Below, piece by piece: positions 1-8,209 of a DNA stretch of 64,000 bases (the stretch's first letter is position 1; each line of letters starts with the position of its first letter). The position numbers were made by a program, and so were the translations under genes. The notes below the pieces were generated by a model. It saw only the letters and a list, made by a program, of their open reading frames with translations, did no database searches and had not been told where the DNA came from. The stretch spans positions 310,001 to 374,000 of the forward strand of contig NZ_CAKMMG010000001.1 in NCBI RefSeq assembly GCF_927798115.1. The letters are read 5' to 3'. This stretch comes from Paenibacillus auburnensis (GTDB lineage: Bacteria > Bacillota > Bacilli > Paenibacillales > Paenibacillaceae).

Positions 1-2
1 CC

Positions 3-458
3 AGTGAGAAGCTGGCGAGTGTGGTGGGCTCGAAGCATTTGTTCTTTGATATCCGGTCACTGGATCCGGGGAAATACTCTTACCCTTATCATTTTCATAG
101 AAATGCGGAAGAGATCTTTGTGATCATGGAAGGGAAGGCACTGCTTAGAACGCCAAAAGGAATTGAGGAGCTGGGCACAGGCGATGTTGTGTTTTTTGAG
201 ACGGGCCCGGAAGGAGCGCATCAGCTGTTTAATCATACAGAGGCACCATGCAAGTACTTGGATCTGCGGACGAATAACGGATTAGATGTTGCAGAGTATC
301 CTGATTCCGGGAAAATCAATATTTTGCCGTACGAAGAGCTATATCAAACAGATGACAAGGTGGATTACTACAAAGGCGAAGACAAGACCCGTGAGAAGTG
401 GGAGAAGTTATCCGGGAGTTCTTCCAGCTATTCAGACAAAGGGGACAACAGCCAGTGA
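3..458 (+). CDS. Cupin-domain protein (5' end outside window)
   Basis: The frame is open from the left edge, and the residues before the first possible start (GTG at 21) look like protein, so the true N-terminus is probably outside the window. The visible part is a single cupin barrel: an HFHRNAEEIF motif with paired histidines and a glutamate gives the usual metal-binding set, followed by a GTGDVVFFETGPEGAHQ segment carrying the second histidine motif. Such proteins bind a metal and a small ligand; the substrate cannot be told. Its stop codon overlaps the GTG start of the next (NUDIX) gene, so the two are probably translationally coupled. A sugar-isomerase or dioxygenase-like role is possible but not shown. 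Confidence 0.75.
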   Translation, partial: SEKLASVVGSKHLFFDIRSLDPGKYSYPYHFHRNAEEIFVIMEGKALLRTPKGIEELGTGDVVFFETGPEGAHQLFNHTEAPCKYLDLRTNNGLDVAEYPDSGKINILPYEELYQTDDKVDYYKGEDKTREKWEKLSGSSSSYSDKGDNSQ

Positions 459-887
459 AAGTAACGATGCATAAGACAGGTGTAGATGAAACCGTTCTAA
501 AGTATGTGGTTATTGTTGTAAGACAGGATGAGCATTGGGTTATGGCAAAACATAGTGAACGGTCGACGTGGGAATTTGACCGGTGGTCATATTGAGCCGA
601 ATGAATCCCCGGATGAAGCCGCGGCCAGAGAGCTGTATGAGGAGACTGGAGCGGAGGAATATACGTTATATCCTATCAGCATATACTCGGTTGTCAGTGA
701 GGGAGTACCTGAGAGCTTCGGCAAACTCTATCTGGCGGCCGTTCATAAGTTCGGACAACTCCCGCTATATGAAATGGAGGGAATTAAGGGCTTTGCAGAA
801 ATACCCGATGAAGTAACATACCCGATGATCTACCCTGCGCTAATCGCTGAGGTGAAGAATTTCATGGGGCAGGAAGAGCGGGTCTGA
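455..887 (+). pseudogene. NUDIX hydrolase, frameshifted
   Basis: Two overlapping reading frames together make one NUDIX protein. The first runs from GTG 455 (overlapping the cupin stop) and ends its useful sequence at Trp-Glu-Phe near 569-577. The second resumes at 579 with Thr-Gly-Gly-His-Ile-Glu and continues to 887. One extra base at about 575-578 separates them. The catalytic NUDIX box is complete in the downstream part (GGHIEPNE, then REL and EETGA, the Gx5Ex7REUxEExGU pattern), so the fold would be normal if the frame were restored. The family cleaves nucleoside diphosphates linked to another moiety; the substrate is unknown. An independent start within 528-600 would lose the N-terminal strands. 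A sequencing error or a recent inactivation are both possible. Confidence 0.75.
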
Positions 888-938
888 CTAGCGGACAGGA
901 TACGCGAAAAAATTCACATTTGATATGGAGGTGCCGTC

Positions 939-1421
939 ATGGCAATGCCCGTTCATATTGTAGCGGTCGGGGGAATTGTTGAAAATGAGCAAGGCGAGGT
1001 TCTTTTAGTCAAAACCTTTCATGGAGGTTGGGTGTTTCCCGGCGGGCAGGTGGAATCGGGGGAGAATCTGCTGGATGCGCTGATAAGGGAGATCCGGGAA
1101 GAGAGCGGAATCGAGACGGAAGTCTCCCATTTAATCGGCGTCTATTCCAATACAGGAATGTACAAATGGCATGATGGCGTAACAGATGTGCCTACCAAAG
1201 TGATGTTGGATTATGTGTGCAGGCCCGTGGGCGGTGAATTAGCGGTTTCAGAGGAGACGTCGGAGAGCTGCTGGACCGCAAAAGAGAACGCCCTGAATAT
1301 GATCACGAGCGCTGCGATCCGTACAAGGTATCAGGCTTATCTGGATTTTAAGGGTCAAGTCGCTTACATGGCCTATGAGACTAGGCCTGAATTTACAGTG
1401 AGTGTGACGAGACATATATAG
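939..1421 (+). CDS. NUDIX hydrolase
   Basis: A 160-residue protein starting at ATG 939 with a GGAGG ribosome binding site seven bases upstream. It carries a full NUDIX signature (GGQVESGE, then REI and EESGI, residues about 35-58), which places the Mg2+-binding glutamates. The family hydrolyses nucleotide-sugar, dinucleotide or oxidised nucleotide substrates; nothing here fixes the substrate. It lies 50 bases after the frameshifted NUDIX gene on the same strand, so the two may share a transcript. It is intact and could back up the damaged neighbour, though the sequences outside the box differ. Confidence 0.85.
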   Translation: MAMPVHIVAVGGIVENEQGEVLLVKTFHGGWVFPGGQVESGENLLDALIREIREESGIETEVSHLIGVYSNTGMYKWHDGVTDVPTKVMLDYVCRPVGGELAVSEETSESCWTAKENALNMITSAAIRTRYQAYLDFKGQVAYMAYETRPEFTVSVTRHI

Positions 1422-1556
1422 TTTAATTAAGAATTGGATTTAAGAAGCATTAAATCCTGTGCGGCTTCTGCCTGGACTGTCTTGCAAGAGTTTATCTGTA
1501 GAGTCGGTTAGTTTAAAATAAGAAGCAACGCTTGTGAAGAGAAGAGGTTGCTTATA

Positions 1557-2363
1557 TTGAATGAACATAGCAGAGCTAAAACGTTAGGCGATTACCTTAA
1601 ATCGCGCCGCAACCGGCTTCAGCCCGAGCAGGCGGGGTTCAAAGAGTCCTACGGCAACCGGAGAACGCCGGGACTGCGGCGGGAGGAAGTTGCTATACTG
1701 GCAGGTGTGAGTCCGACGTATTATGCATGGCTGGAGCAAGGCAGAGAAGTGACGGCATCGCGGGAGATCATGGAGAGCATCGGCAAAGCGCTGCAGCTTA
1801 CAGCGGATGAGCATACTTATCTGATGAAGTTATGGAACCCTCATGAGCCGGAAATAATTCCTTCTATAAATACGATGCTTAATCCGCAATGGCGGGAGAT
1901 TATCGGGCAGCTGTCCTACCCGTCTTTTATCAGCAATGAACGTTCGGAGATCCTGGCCTGGAATGATGAGGCTGCTAGAATGATTGTTGATTTCGCCGCG
2001 TGGCCTGATGTGGAACGGGTTATGCTTCGCATGTTATTTGTTGATCCGGCTTTGCGGAGCCGCATGGTCAACTGGGAAGAGTTCACCCGTCATTCCGTAG
2101 CCGTATTTCGAACCTATTATGATAAACATCTGAATGATCCCTGGTATATAAATATGGTGGACCAACTCGCGCAGGAAAGTGCAGAGTTTAACGCGATGTG
2201 GAAGCTGCATAATATCCAGCTAAAAACAGTAAACAGGGTTTTTCTCCGCTCCTCCGACAGTGCTGCACAGACTGCTGCTTATGATATCCATTCTTTTATG
2301 AGTCCGACAGAGCATCCTGATGTGCACATATGTGTCTATACACCGGTATCTGACGCGGAGTGA
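1557..2363 (+). CDS. XRE-family regulator with MmyB-like ligand domain
   Basis: A DNA-binding regulator of about 268 residues. Residues about 5-75 form an XRE helix-turn-helix of the kind that reads RTPGLRREEVAILAGVSPTYY, typical of the MmyB-like group. The rest is the PAS-like MltR/MmyB ligand-binding domain (RMLFVDPALR and YDKHLNDPWY blocks). I place the start at TTG 1557, nine bases after a GAAGAGG ribosome binding site; the upstream TTG 1548 abuts that site. Regulators of this group often sit beside and control an oxidoreductase, and an aldo/keto reductase follows 115 bases downstream with inverted repeats between them. The ligand is unknown. Confidence 0.85.
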   Translation: MNEHSRAKTLGDYLKSRRNRLQPEQAGFKESYGNRRTPGLRREEVAILAGVSPTYYAWLEQGREVTASREIMESIGKALQLTADEHTYLMKLWNPHEPEIIPSINTMLNPQWREIIGQLSYPSFISNERSEILAWNDEAARMIVDFAAWPDVERVMLRMLFVDPALRSRMVNWEEFTRHSVAVFRTYYDKHLNDPWYINMVDQLAQESAEFNAMWKLHNIQLKTVNRVFLRSSDSAAQTAAYDIHSFMSPTEHPDVHICVYTPVSDAE

Positions 2364-2408
2364 TTCTATCCTGGTAATAATCTTACTAGCATAATCCTAC
2401 TGTGGTTG

Positions 2409-2469
2409 CCTCTTTTCTTAGAGACTAGAATAAATGCATGTTCATTTATCCAATCCCTAAGAAAAGAGG
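2409..2469 (+). promoter_or_regulatory. Nested inverted repeats over the aldo/keto reductase ribosome binding site
   Basis: A perfect 13-bp inverted repeat (CCTCTTTTCTTAG at 2409-2421 and its complement at 2457-2469) encloses a second 7-bp inverted repeat (ATAAATG at 2430-2436, CATTTAT at 2443-2449). The 3' outer arm contains the AAGAGG ribosome binding site of the reductase that starts at 2479. In RNA the outer stem would hide the ribosome binding site; in DNA the inner repeat could be an operator for the neighbouring XRE regulator. Both readings are inference; the symmetry is seen directly. Confidence 0.6.
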
Positions 2470-2478
2470 AACTAAACG

Positions 2479-3435
2479 ATGCAGACAAGAAAACTTGGAA
2501 ATGAAGGACTGGAAGTATCAGCCCTGGGCCTCGGCACGATGATGATGCCAGACAATGAAGAGTCGGTGGATACGATTCGGGGAGCGCTGGAGCTCGGGAT
2601 CACCATGTTTGATACTGCAGATCTTTATGGTGAAGAATATGGCCTGCAGCGTTTTGGCGGCAATGAACGGCTGCTCGGCCGTGCGCTTAAGGGACGCAGA
2701 GACAAGGCCATTATTGCGACCAAATTCGGGGTCACGCATACTCAAGGACCTAAAGGGGATCGTGCCTATATTAAAAAATCCGTCGACGCCAGCCTGTACT
2801 CGCTTGGAGTGGACTACATCGATTTGTACTATCAGCACAGGGTAGATCCCAATACGGAAATTGAAGAGACGGTCAACACCTTGGCTGAATTGGTCGGACA
2901 AGGGAAAATCCGCTATATCGGCCTGTCGGAAGCTCCGGCAGAGGTAATCCGGCGCGCTCATTCGGTGCATCCGATTACAGCTGTAGAAACTGAATATTCT
3001 CTGTGGAGCAGAGAAGTGGAGGACGACATTCTGCCGCTGCTGAAGGAGCTTGGTATTGGGTTTGTACCTTACAGTCCGCTTGGACGCGGATTCCTGACCG
3101 GACAGATCAAGAGTTTTGACGATTTGCCTGAGGATGATTACCGCCGTTATTATCCGCGGTTTCAAGGGGATAACTTCGCCAAAAATCTCGAAGTCGTTGC
3201 GCTGATTGAACAGCTGGCTATCCAAAAAGGCTGCAAAACCTCACAGCTTGCGCTAGCCTGGCTGCTTGCTCAAGGCAGCAATGTCGTCCCCATTCCAGGA
3301 ACGAAACGGCTGGACAGAGTACAGGAGAACCTTGGTGCGCTGCAGATCACTCTGTCACCAGAAGAGCTCGCTCGGATTGAAGAAATCTCGCCGAAAGGTA
3401 TTGCATCAGGCGGGCGGTTTGCTTCCGGGATTTAA
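2479..3435 (+). CDS. Aldo/keto reductase
   Basis: A 318-residue member of the NADPH-dependent aldo/keto reductase barrel family, YajO/YghZ/IolS-like. Visible catalytic elements are Asp and Tyr in the [14 protein letters not shown] region (about residues 40-55), Lys in ATKFGV (about 85), and His in YYQHRVD (about 118). C-terminal [14 protein letters not shown] is the NADPH-binding segment. It starts at ATG 2479 with AGAGGA upstream. It probably reduces aldehydes or small carbonyl compounds in the cytoplasm. Context suggests control by the upstream XRE/MmyB regulator through the inverted repeats at 2409-2469. Confidence 0.92.
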   Translation: MQTRKLGNEGLEVSALGLGTMMMPDNEESVDTIRGALELGITMFDTADLYGEEYGLQRFGGNERLLGRALKGRRDKAIIATKFGVTHTQGPKGDRAYIKKSVDASLYSLGVDYIDLYYQHRVDPNTEIEETVNTLAELVGQGKIRYIGLSEAPAEVIRRAHSVHPITAVETEYSLWSREVEDDILPLLKELGIGFVPYSPLGRGFLTGQIKSFDDLPEDDYRRYYPRFQGDNFAKNLEVVALIEQLAIQKGCKTSQLALAWLLAQGSNVVPIPGTKRLDRVQENLGALQITLSPEELARIEEISPKGIASGGRFASGI

Positions 3436-3437
3436 TA

Positions 3438-3914
3438 CTATTGCAGAACAAAACCATAATCATAATAAAACTGCGCCACTGCTTGCGCTCCCAAATCGTT
3501 GTATATGAACAGCGCCTTATCCGGCAAATTCCAGGAATACCCTTGAAAATTTGCATTATTCTTATAGGTGCCTTCACCATAAATATATAAGTATTGTTGC
3601 GTAAGCTTGTCAACGATCTGAGTTCTGGCATAATCATCTTCAATATAATAGATGTAGCCGGCTATGCTTAACCTGGAATTGCTCTTCTCCGGGAAAAAAT
3701 AATAAACATATGCGCTGTCTGATTCCGGTGACGGGTAGCGGTACTGCAAAATCTTCATCGCCCCATCATCCAGGGTTTCATACGGAAGATCTTCACTTGC
3801 CCTGACCTCTCGAATGCTCATACCTTAGTATGCGCTGCGAAAGAAAGGCTCTTGTTTGGGAGAAGGAGACGCAGTCAGAAATAGGAGGGTCAATAAAATT
3901 AGTGTTTTTCTCAT
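3438..3914 (-). pseudogene. Secreted protein gene interrupted by a stop codon
   Basis: An open frame of 127 codons (ATG 3821 to 3438) has no ribosome binding site at its ATG, but the same frame continues upstream to ATG 3914. That ATG has an AAAGGA site before it and encodes a clear signal peptide (MRKTLILLTLLFLTASPSP). A single TAA at 3827-3825 separates the two parts, two codons before ATG 3821. The simplest reading is an exported protein of about 158 residues broken by a nonsense mutation (for example CAA or AAA to TAA). The mature part is rich in Tyr and aromatic residues (YVYYFF, YIYYIEDDY, FYYDYGFVLQ) and I do not recognise the family. It is convergent with the reductase, with two bases between the stops. 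Confidence 0.65.
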
Positions 3915-4032
3915 AGGATGTCCTTTTTAATAATATGAGTGTTGCCGGATAAGTAAGCAGTTATTGTCAAATACCCGGCAGATTTATATTAATCCCACTC
4001 TCCAGCATATGGCAATCAGGATAACCGGAGTC

Positions 4033-5700
4033 TCAGTGAGATCCGGTTATTTGTTTATCCAGCAGCGCTGTTTCTTCTTCGATACGATTAACGTCGATAC
4101 GATCGAAGAGCAGCTTCAAGCCGTGAATAGCTCTTCCCGCAGGTACAGAGATGCTGTGCCAGCAGGGCTCTTCCAGCGAGAGGAATGAGCGGATCTGGTC
4201 ACAGGAGAAAGGGATAAACGGACTCAGCAGGTTAGCAAGGTTGGCGATAATCTGCACGCAGTTGTAAAGCGTATGGCCGCAGGAAACGGGACTTACTTTA
4301 AGCTCAATCCATGGCTTTTGCTCATCGAAATATTTATTGGCTTGGCGGATGTAACTGAAAATGAATTCCAGTGCATCTTTGAACTGGCCTGCCTCGATGT
4401 GTTCCCCCGCTTTTGTATACAAGACTTTGATATTATTGTCCCACTGGGGTTCTAGTACACCTTCAGGTACAAGGCCCTCAAATGCTTTATTCACGAAGGC
4501 CAGACTGCGGTTGACGAAATTGCCGAAGGCACCAAGCAGTTCGCCGTTATGGCTGTGAATAAATTCCCGCCAGGAGAAATCGGTATCCCGCTTCTCGGGG
4601 CCGTTCGCCACCAAGAAGTAGCGGACCGAATCGGGCTGATAGCGGCTCAGAATATCCGGCACCCAGATGGCCCAATTGCGGCTGGTGGAGAACTTCTGAC
4701 CTTCCAGCGTCATATATTCGCATGCGAGTAACTGGTCTGGCAGATGTAGGCCGCCGGCGCCAAATAGAATAGCAGGCCATATCAGGCTGTGGAACGGCAC
4801 GTTGTCTTTGCCATGTACATAATAGGCCCGGATGTCAGGATTCTGCGAGCCGTTCCCGGGATTTTCCAGCCAGAAGTCTTCCCACCTGCCGCCTGTTTCG
4901 GTGGCCCATTGCTTGCTGGCGGACAGGTAGCCACTGACTGCTTCAATCCAGACGTAGATTTTTTTGTCGCTGAATCCTTCTACCGGTACATCCACCCCCC
5001 AGTCCAGGTCGCGGGTAGCTGCACGGTCCTGTAGCCCCTCCTGCAGGTAACGCCGAGTCAGCCGTACGGCATTCTCTCTCCAGCCCGAAGTTGTATCCAC
5101 ATAGTGTGCAAGTTTAGACTGGTAATTAGAAAGTGCGAGATAATAATGCTCTGTAGGCCGCAGAACGGGCGGCGTACCACAGATTTTACAGACCCGTTCC
5201 AGCAGATCTGAAGGATCGAGCAGAGCCGAGCAATAATCACATTGATCGCCGCGCGCCGGCTGTCCGCAATTTGGACAAGTACCCTCTACATAGCGGTCCG
5301 GCAAAAAACGCTGATCCCGCTCGCAGTAGCATTGCAGCGTTGTTTTTTTGTACAGGTACCCATTGTCCCGCAGTTTTAGGAATAACTCACGTACGACGGT
5401 ATGGTGGGCAGGCTGGTCAGTCCGTGTATATAAGTCATAGGTGAAGCCCAGTTTACTGAAACAATCCACAAATTCTGCATGATACCTGCCAGCAAATTCT
5501 CCGGGAGTCACCCCCTCTTTGGCTGCTTGAACAGCTACCGGTGTTCCATGACAATCGCTGCCTGATACATAAAGCACTTGAGCTCCTTTTGCGCGGTAAT
5601 AGCGGGCTAGAATATCACCGGGCAAAATGCTTGCCAGCCTGCCGAGATGCAGGGAACCATTGGCATATGGCCAAGCCCCACCGATAAAAATATTAGTCAT
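4033..5700 (-). CDS. metG: Methionyl-tRNA synthetase (two-zinc-knuckle type)
   Basis: A class I synthetase of 555 residues that charges tRNA-Met. Visible are the HLGR version of the HIGH motif in GSLHLGRLAS, and four Cys pairs in the connective peptide (CYC, CPNC, CDYC, CKIC). The catalytic-loop signature reads KFSTS in place of KMSKS, and an anticodon-binding helical domain follows. The C-terminal tRNA-binding extension of many MetRS is absent. The start chosen is ATG 5700, seven bases after GAGAGGAGA; ATG 5706 abuts the site. The double zinc knuckle resembles the E. coli/archaeal branch and differs from the usual Bacillus MetRS, so this may be a second, accessory MetRS. Expression is under the Met T-box upstream. 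Confidence 0.93.
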   Translation of the reverse strand: MTNIFIGGAWPYANGSLHLGRLASILPGDILARYYRAKGAQVLYVSGSDCHGTPVAVQAAKEGVTPGEFAGRYHAEFVDCFSKLGFTYDLYTRTDQPAHHTVVRELFLKLRDNGYLYKKTTLQCYCERDQRFLPDRYVEGTCPNCGQPARGDQCDYCSALLDPSDLLERVCKICGTPPVLRPTEHYYLALSNYQSKLAHYVDTTSGWRENAVRLTRRYLQEGLQDRAATRDLDWGVDVPVEGFSDKKIYVWIEAVSGYLSASKQWATETGGRWEDFWLENPGNGSQNPDIRAYYVHGKDNVPFHSLIWPAILFGAGGLHLPDQLLACEYMTLEGQKFSTSRNWAIWVPDILSRYQPDSVRYFLVANGPEKRDTDFSWREFIHSHNGELLGAFGNFVNRSLAFVNKAFEGLVPEGVLEPQWDNNIKVLYTKAGEHIEAGQFKDALEFIFSYIRQANKYFDEQKPWIELKVSPVSCGHTLYNCVQIIANLANLLSPFIPFSCDQIRSFLSLEEPCWHSISVPAGRAIHGLKLLFDRIDVNRIEEETALLDKQITGSH

Positions 5701-5739
5701 GATCATTCTCCTCTCATTCTGTGCCAAATGTCTGAACAA

Positions 5740-6040
5740 CAAAAAAGACTCCCGTCCCCAAAAGGGACGAGAGCCTGTGCTCACGTGTTACCACCCAACT
5801 TCATCAATGCCTTGCGGCATTCACCTCTTCAGGTACGCCGCTAAATTCGCGGGTATACCCTAGCATGTTAACGGATGCGGGTTCCGGCGCAGCCTACAAC
5901 CCGGTTAAAGGGCTTCGATGCGCAGCTCAGAGACCATATTCCCTTGGATTTTCTTTGCTCCTTTTCAGCGGACGGGAGCTCTCTGTGAAAGAATGGCCAA
6001 AGTACTCTTTCTCTTCTCAGCTTTTGCAGTATCCTAATTA
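5740..6040 (-). promoter_or_regulatory. T-box riboswitch, Met specifier, upstream of metG
   Basis: Reading the minus strand, the leader has a stem I with the AGAGAGCTCC bulge region and a specifier loop GAAT-ATG-GTCTCTGAGC, so the codon is ATG (5937-5935), matching methionine. The T-box bulge sequence TGGGTGGTAACACG lies at 5797-5784; its UGG pairs with the free CCA end of uncharged tRNA. A GC-rich terminator follows at 5775-5740 (12-bp stem, then TTTTTT). Uncharged tRNA-Met should switch the leader to the antiterminator form and allow metG transcription. The layout is standard for this family; the specifier assignment is from direct reading. Confidence 0.9.
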
Positions 6041-6046
6041 CTGGAT

Positions 6047-6075
6047 ATCTTACGGCCTGGTTGAGCAGAAGTCAA
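6047..6075 (-). promoter_or_regulatory. Sigma-A promoter for metG T-box
   Basis: On the minus strand TTGACT (6075-6070) and TAAGAT (6052-6047) are separated by exactly 17 bases and lie just before stem I of the T-box. This is a good housekeeping promoter match and fixes the approximate leader start near 6040. Confidence 0.7.
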
Positions 6076-6143
6076 GTCGTTAGTTTAATAATCCCCCCAA
6101 TCGTCAAAGCTGGAAACAGCAGATGATGATAGGAGGATAAACA

Positions 6144-6359
6144 ATGCGAAAATTCAATATACCCTTAACGGGGCTCTGTCTGGCTCTGCTCCTGGGGTTA
6201 ACCGGTTGTAAGACAGCCTATCAGCCTCCCGAAGCTGTGGAAATACACCAGATGACGGACATGGGCGGCAAACAGAATAGTCTATATGGCCCCTTGTCAC
6301 CCGTAATGCAGGATGTCTATGACCGTTCCATCTCCTCTGATGTTTATTCGGCAGAATAA
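6144..6359 (+). CDS. Small lipoprotein, unknown function
   Basis: A 71-residue protein with a hydrophobic N-terminal stretch (residues 8-20) ending in the lipobox LTGC, so Cys22 should be lipidated and the protein anchored outside the membrane. The mature part of about 50 residues is polar and ends VYDRSISSDVYSAE. A strong AGGAGG site precedes ATG 6144. It is transcribed away from metG. I recognise no family for it. Confidence 0.7.
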   Translation: MRKFNIPLTGLCLALLLGLTGCKTAYQPPEAVEIHQMTDMGGKQNSLYGPLSPVMQDVYDRSISSDVYSAE

Positions 6360-6400
6360 GTCCTGCTGCCCCCGCCGTGGCAGGAGGAAATGCACTTTCC

Positions 6401-6429
6401 TATACAGATAATCAAAAATTCTGTATAAT
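6401..6429 (+). promoter_or_regulatory. Possible promoter for the acetyltransferase gene
   Basis: TATACA and TATAAT are spaced by 17 bases. The start codon of the acetyltransferase lies 45 bases further on. The -35 half is only a partial match. Confidence 0.35.
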
Positions 6430-6473
6430 AGGTCAACTATTGTTTTGACATAGAGAGGGGACAAAGGGAGAAC

Positions 6474-6917
6474 ATGGCGGCGGAAATTGTACATGTGACT
6501 ACAGATGAACTGCTTCAGATGGGGCTGGATATCCGCAAAAAGGTATTTGTTGACGAGCAGAAGGTACCGGCGGAAGAAGAAATTGATGAATACGATGTGA
6601 TCAGTGATCAGGCACATCATATGCTTATTATCGATAACGGCCTGCCGGTAGCCACCGGACGCCTGATTTATTATAAAACGGGAACTGCCAAGATGCAGCG
6701 GATTGCTGTTGATAAGGATTACCGGAGCAAGGGATTCGGACGTGTTCTGCTGATGGCACTGGAGGAGCGGGCCCGCGAGCTGGGTCTTGAGTTTTCCGTG
6801 CTGGATGCACAGTGCCAAGCAGAGGACTTTTACAGCAAGCAGGGGTATGAGGTTATCTCTACGGAGCCGTTTTATGATGCCGGTATTTTACATGTAAGAA
6901 TGCAGAAAAAGCTATAA
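6474..6917 (+). CDS. GNAT-family N-acetyltransferase (YjcF/ElaA-like)
   Basis: A 147-residue single-domain acetyltransferase. The N-terminal IRKKVFVDEQKVPAEEEID segment is typical of the YjcF/ElaA group, and QRIAVDKDYRSKGFGRVLL (about 82-100) is the acetyl-CoA pyrophosphate-binding loop (motif A). DFYSKQGYEV is motif B. It is a cytoplasmic enzyme that transfers acetyl from acetyl-CoA to an amine; the acceptor is unknown. ATG 6474 follows an AAAGGGAG site. Confidence 0.87.
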   Translation: MAAEIVHVTTDELLQMGLDIRKKVFVDEQKVPAEEEIDEYDVISDQAHHMLIIDNGLPVATGRLIYYKTGTAKMQRIAVDKDYRSKGFGRVLLMALEERARELGLEFSVLDAQCQAEDFYSKQGYEVISTEPFYDAGILHVRMQKKL

Positions 6918-7004
6918 CGGGCACAGGTACATATTTTGTCGGTGCTGAGGGCAAGATAGGGGTGAGCCGTATGGCTAATCCAAGCGTGAAGGAATGAATC
7001 CCAA

Positions 7005-7241
7005 GTGATGAACAATGAACGCGAGCGGTTTATAGCAGCCCAAAGAAATGGTGACGGTGACCTGATGAAGTTTCAGACGTCCTCAGGACGAGTGCTGGAT
7101 TACCAGCAGGCACTTCAGGAGGTTCAGGCCGGCAGTATAGCGGGAGTGAACGTGTTCAAAGGAAGAGACGGGGAGATGTACATTCGCGGTGATGCAGACG
7201 GTGATCCAAGCAATAATCTGGATCAGCTGCCGCAGTTCTAA
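7005..7241 (+). CDS. DUF3892-type small protein
   Basis: A 78-residue acidic protein, with GTG 7005 or the adjacent ATG 7008 as start after AAGGA. The sequence SGRVLDYQQALQ followed by GVNVFKGRDGEMYIRG and a conserved GDPSNNLDQLP tail matches, from memory, the DUF3892 family of Bacillales. No function is known for that family. A strong terminator follows at once, so it ends its transcript. Confidence 0.7.
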   Translation: MMNNERERFIAAQRNGDGDLMKFQTSSGRVLDYQQALQEVQAGSIAGVNVFKGRDGEMYIRGDADGDPSNNLDQLPQF

Positions 7242-7243
7242 GT

Positions 7244-7290
7244 ATGGCTGGACAAACGCTATTAAAGCGTAATTGTCCGGCCCTTTTTTT
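7244..7290 (+). terminator. Rho-independent terminator after the DUF3892 gene
   Basis: GGCTGGACAA pairs with TTGTCCGGCC around an inner ACGCT/AGCGT stem, followed by seven T residues. Confidence 0.85.
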
Positions 7291-7318
7291 CGTTTACTTC
7301 CCAAAAGGTTAGTGGATC

Positions 7319-8056
7319 TTACAGCGCATAGATTACATGCTGCTCCAGAAAGGTCATCTCAGCAGTTTTTCCCTCGAACTGAGGCTTATGATCCCCGTAA
7401 TGCATCAGACGGATCATTTTACGGACGTCTTCGGGCAGAGACAATAATTCACTAAGCGTTGTATGAACCTCGCCGGGACCTTTAAGCTGGCAATCGTGGA
7501 AAATTTGACGGATTCCTTGCTTACGGACCAGCTTCAGGAGCAGCTCAGGCTGAAAGATCATATCGGCACTATAAAAGATATCTCCGCCCAGCAGGAGTGA
7601 GTAGCTTTCTTTGCCGCGGATATGGGGTGTGCGGATCAGCTCCAGTATGATTTCAGTGGAGAGCTTATGAGGAGAGCCTGGTTTCAGCAGCCTGACCTCA
7701 AACGCGTCTTCTAGAGAACTTGGATTATGAGCTGTCACGGGGCTGTTCTTTTGAAAACTTTCCCACAGCGGTTCAGCTAAAGTATCGGCTATCAGCAAGA
7801 TCATCTTTCTGCCGAATTTAGTTTTCATCAGCCTGGAAAGCTCAGGAAGACCGCCGACATGATCATCATGGATATGAGTGATAAGGACGGCGTTTACATC
7901 CGCGAAGGATCTGCCCAGCTTCTCCATTGCCCGCGGAGCTGTCGTTCCACAGTCAATCAGAAGTGTGTAATCCCTGCTTAGAAGCAGCCCGTTATTATTA
8001 TAGTAGTTTTTGGCAAAAGCATCGCCTGTACCAAGCATTTGCAGATTTACAGTCAT
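7319..8056 (-). CDS. Metallo-beta-lactamase-fold hydrolase
   Basis: A 245-residue protein of the RNase Z-like branch of the metallo-beta-lactamase fold. THIHDDHVGGLPEL (residues about 59-72) supplies the HxHxDH zinc ligands, LIDCGTT precedes it, and later His residues occur in RTPHIRGK, FHDCQLKG and MHYGDH. It is probably a cytoplasmic phosphodiesterase or lactonase-like hydrolase; the substrate is not shown. It starts at ATG 8056 with GGAGGAACG upstream, and is convergent with the DUF3892 gene. Confidence 0.85.
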   Translation of the reverse strand: MTVNLQMLGTGDAFAKNYYNNNGLLLSRDYTLLIDCGTTAPRAMEKLGRSFADVNAVLITHIHDDHVGGLPELSRLMKTKFGRKMILLIADTLAEPLWESFQKNSPVTAHNPSSLEDAFEVRLLKPGSPHKLSTEIILELIRTPHIRGKESYSLLLGGDIFYSADMIFQPELLLKLVRKQGIRQIFHDCQLKGPGEVHTTLSELLSLPEDVRKMIRLMHYGDHKPQFEGKTAEMTFLEQHVIYAL

Positions 8057-8209
8057 CGCATCGTTCCTCCAATATTCAGTGCTGAGGCCTTAATTTAAAT
8101 ATAGTATCATTTTAAGCTTTGTATTGAAATTTTCCCCTTAATCCTGCGCAACTTGTGGCAATCTTGGTAGTATATATTAACAGCATGAATTATTTGGAGG
8201 GTCTCAATT

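Noticed and set aside
2518..3225. Long antisense frame over the aldo/keto reductase
   Set aside because: It is the mirror of a conserved gene, has no family match by eye and no ribosome binding site.
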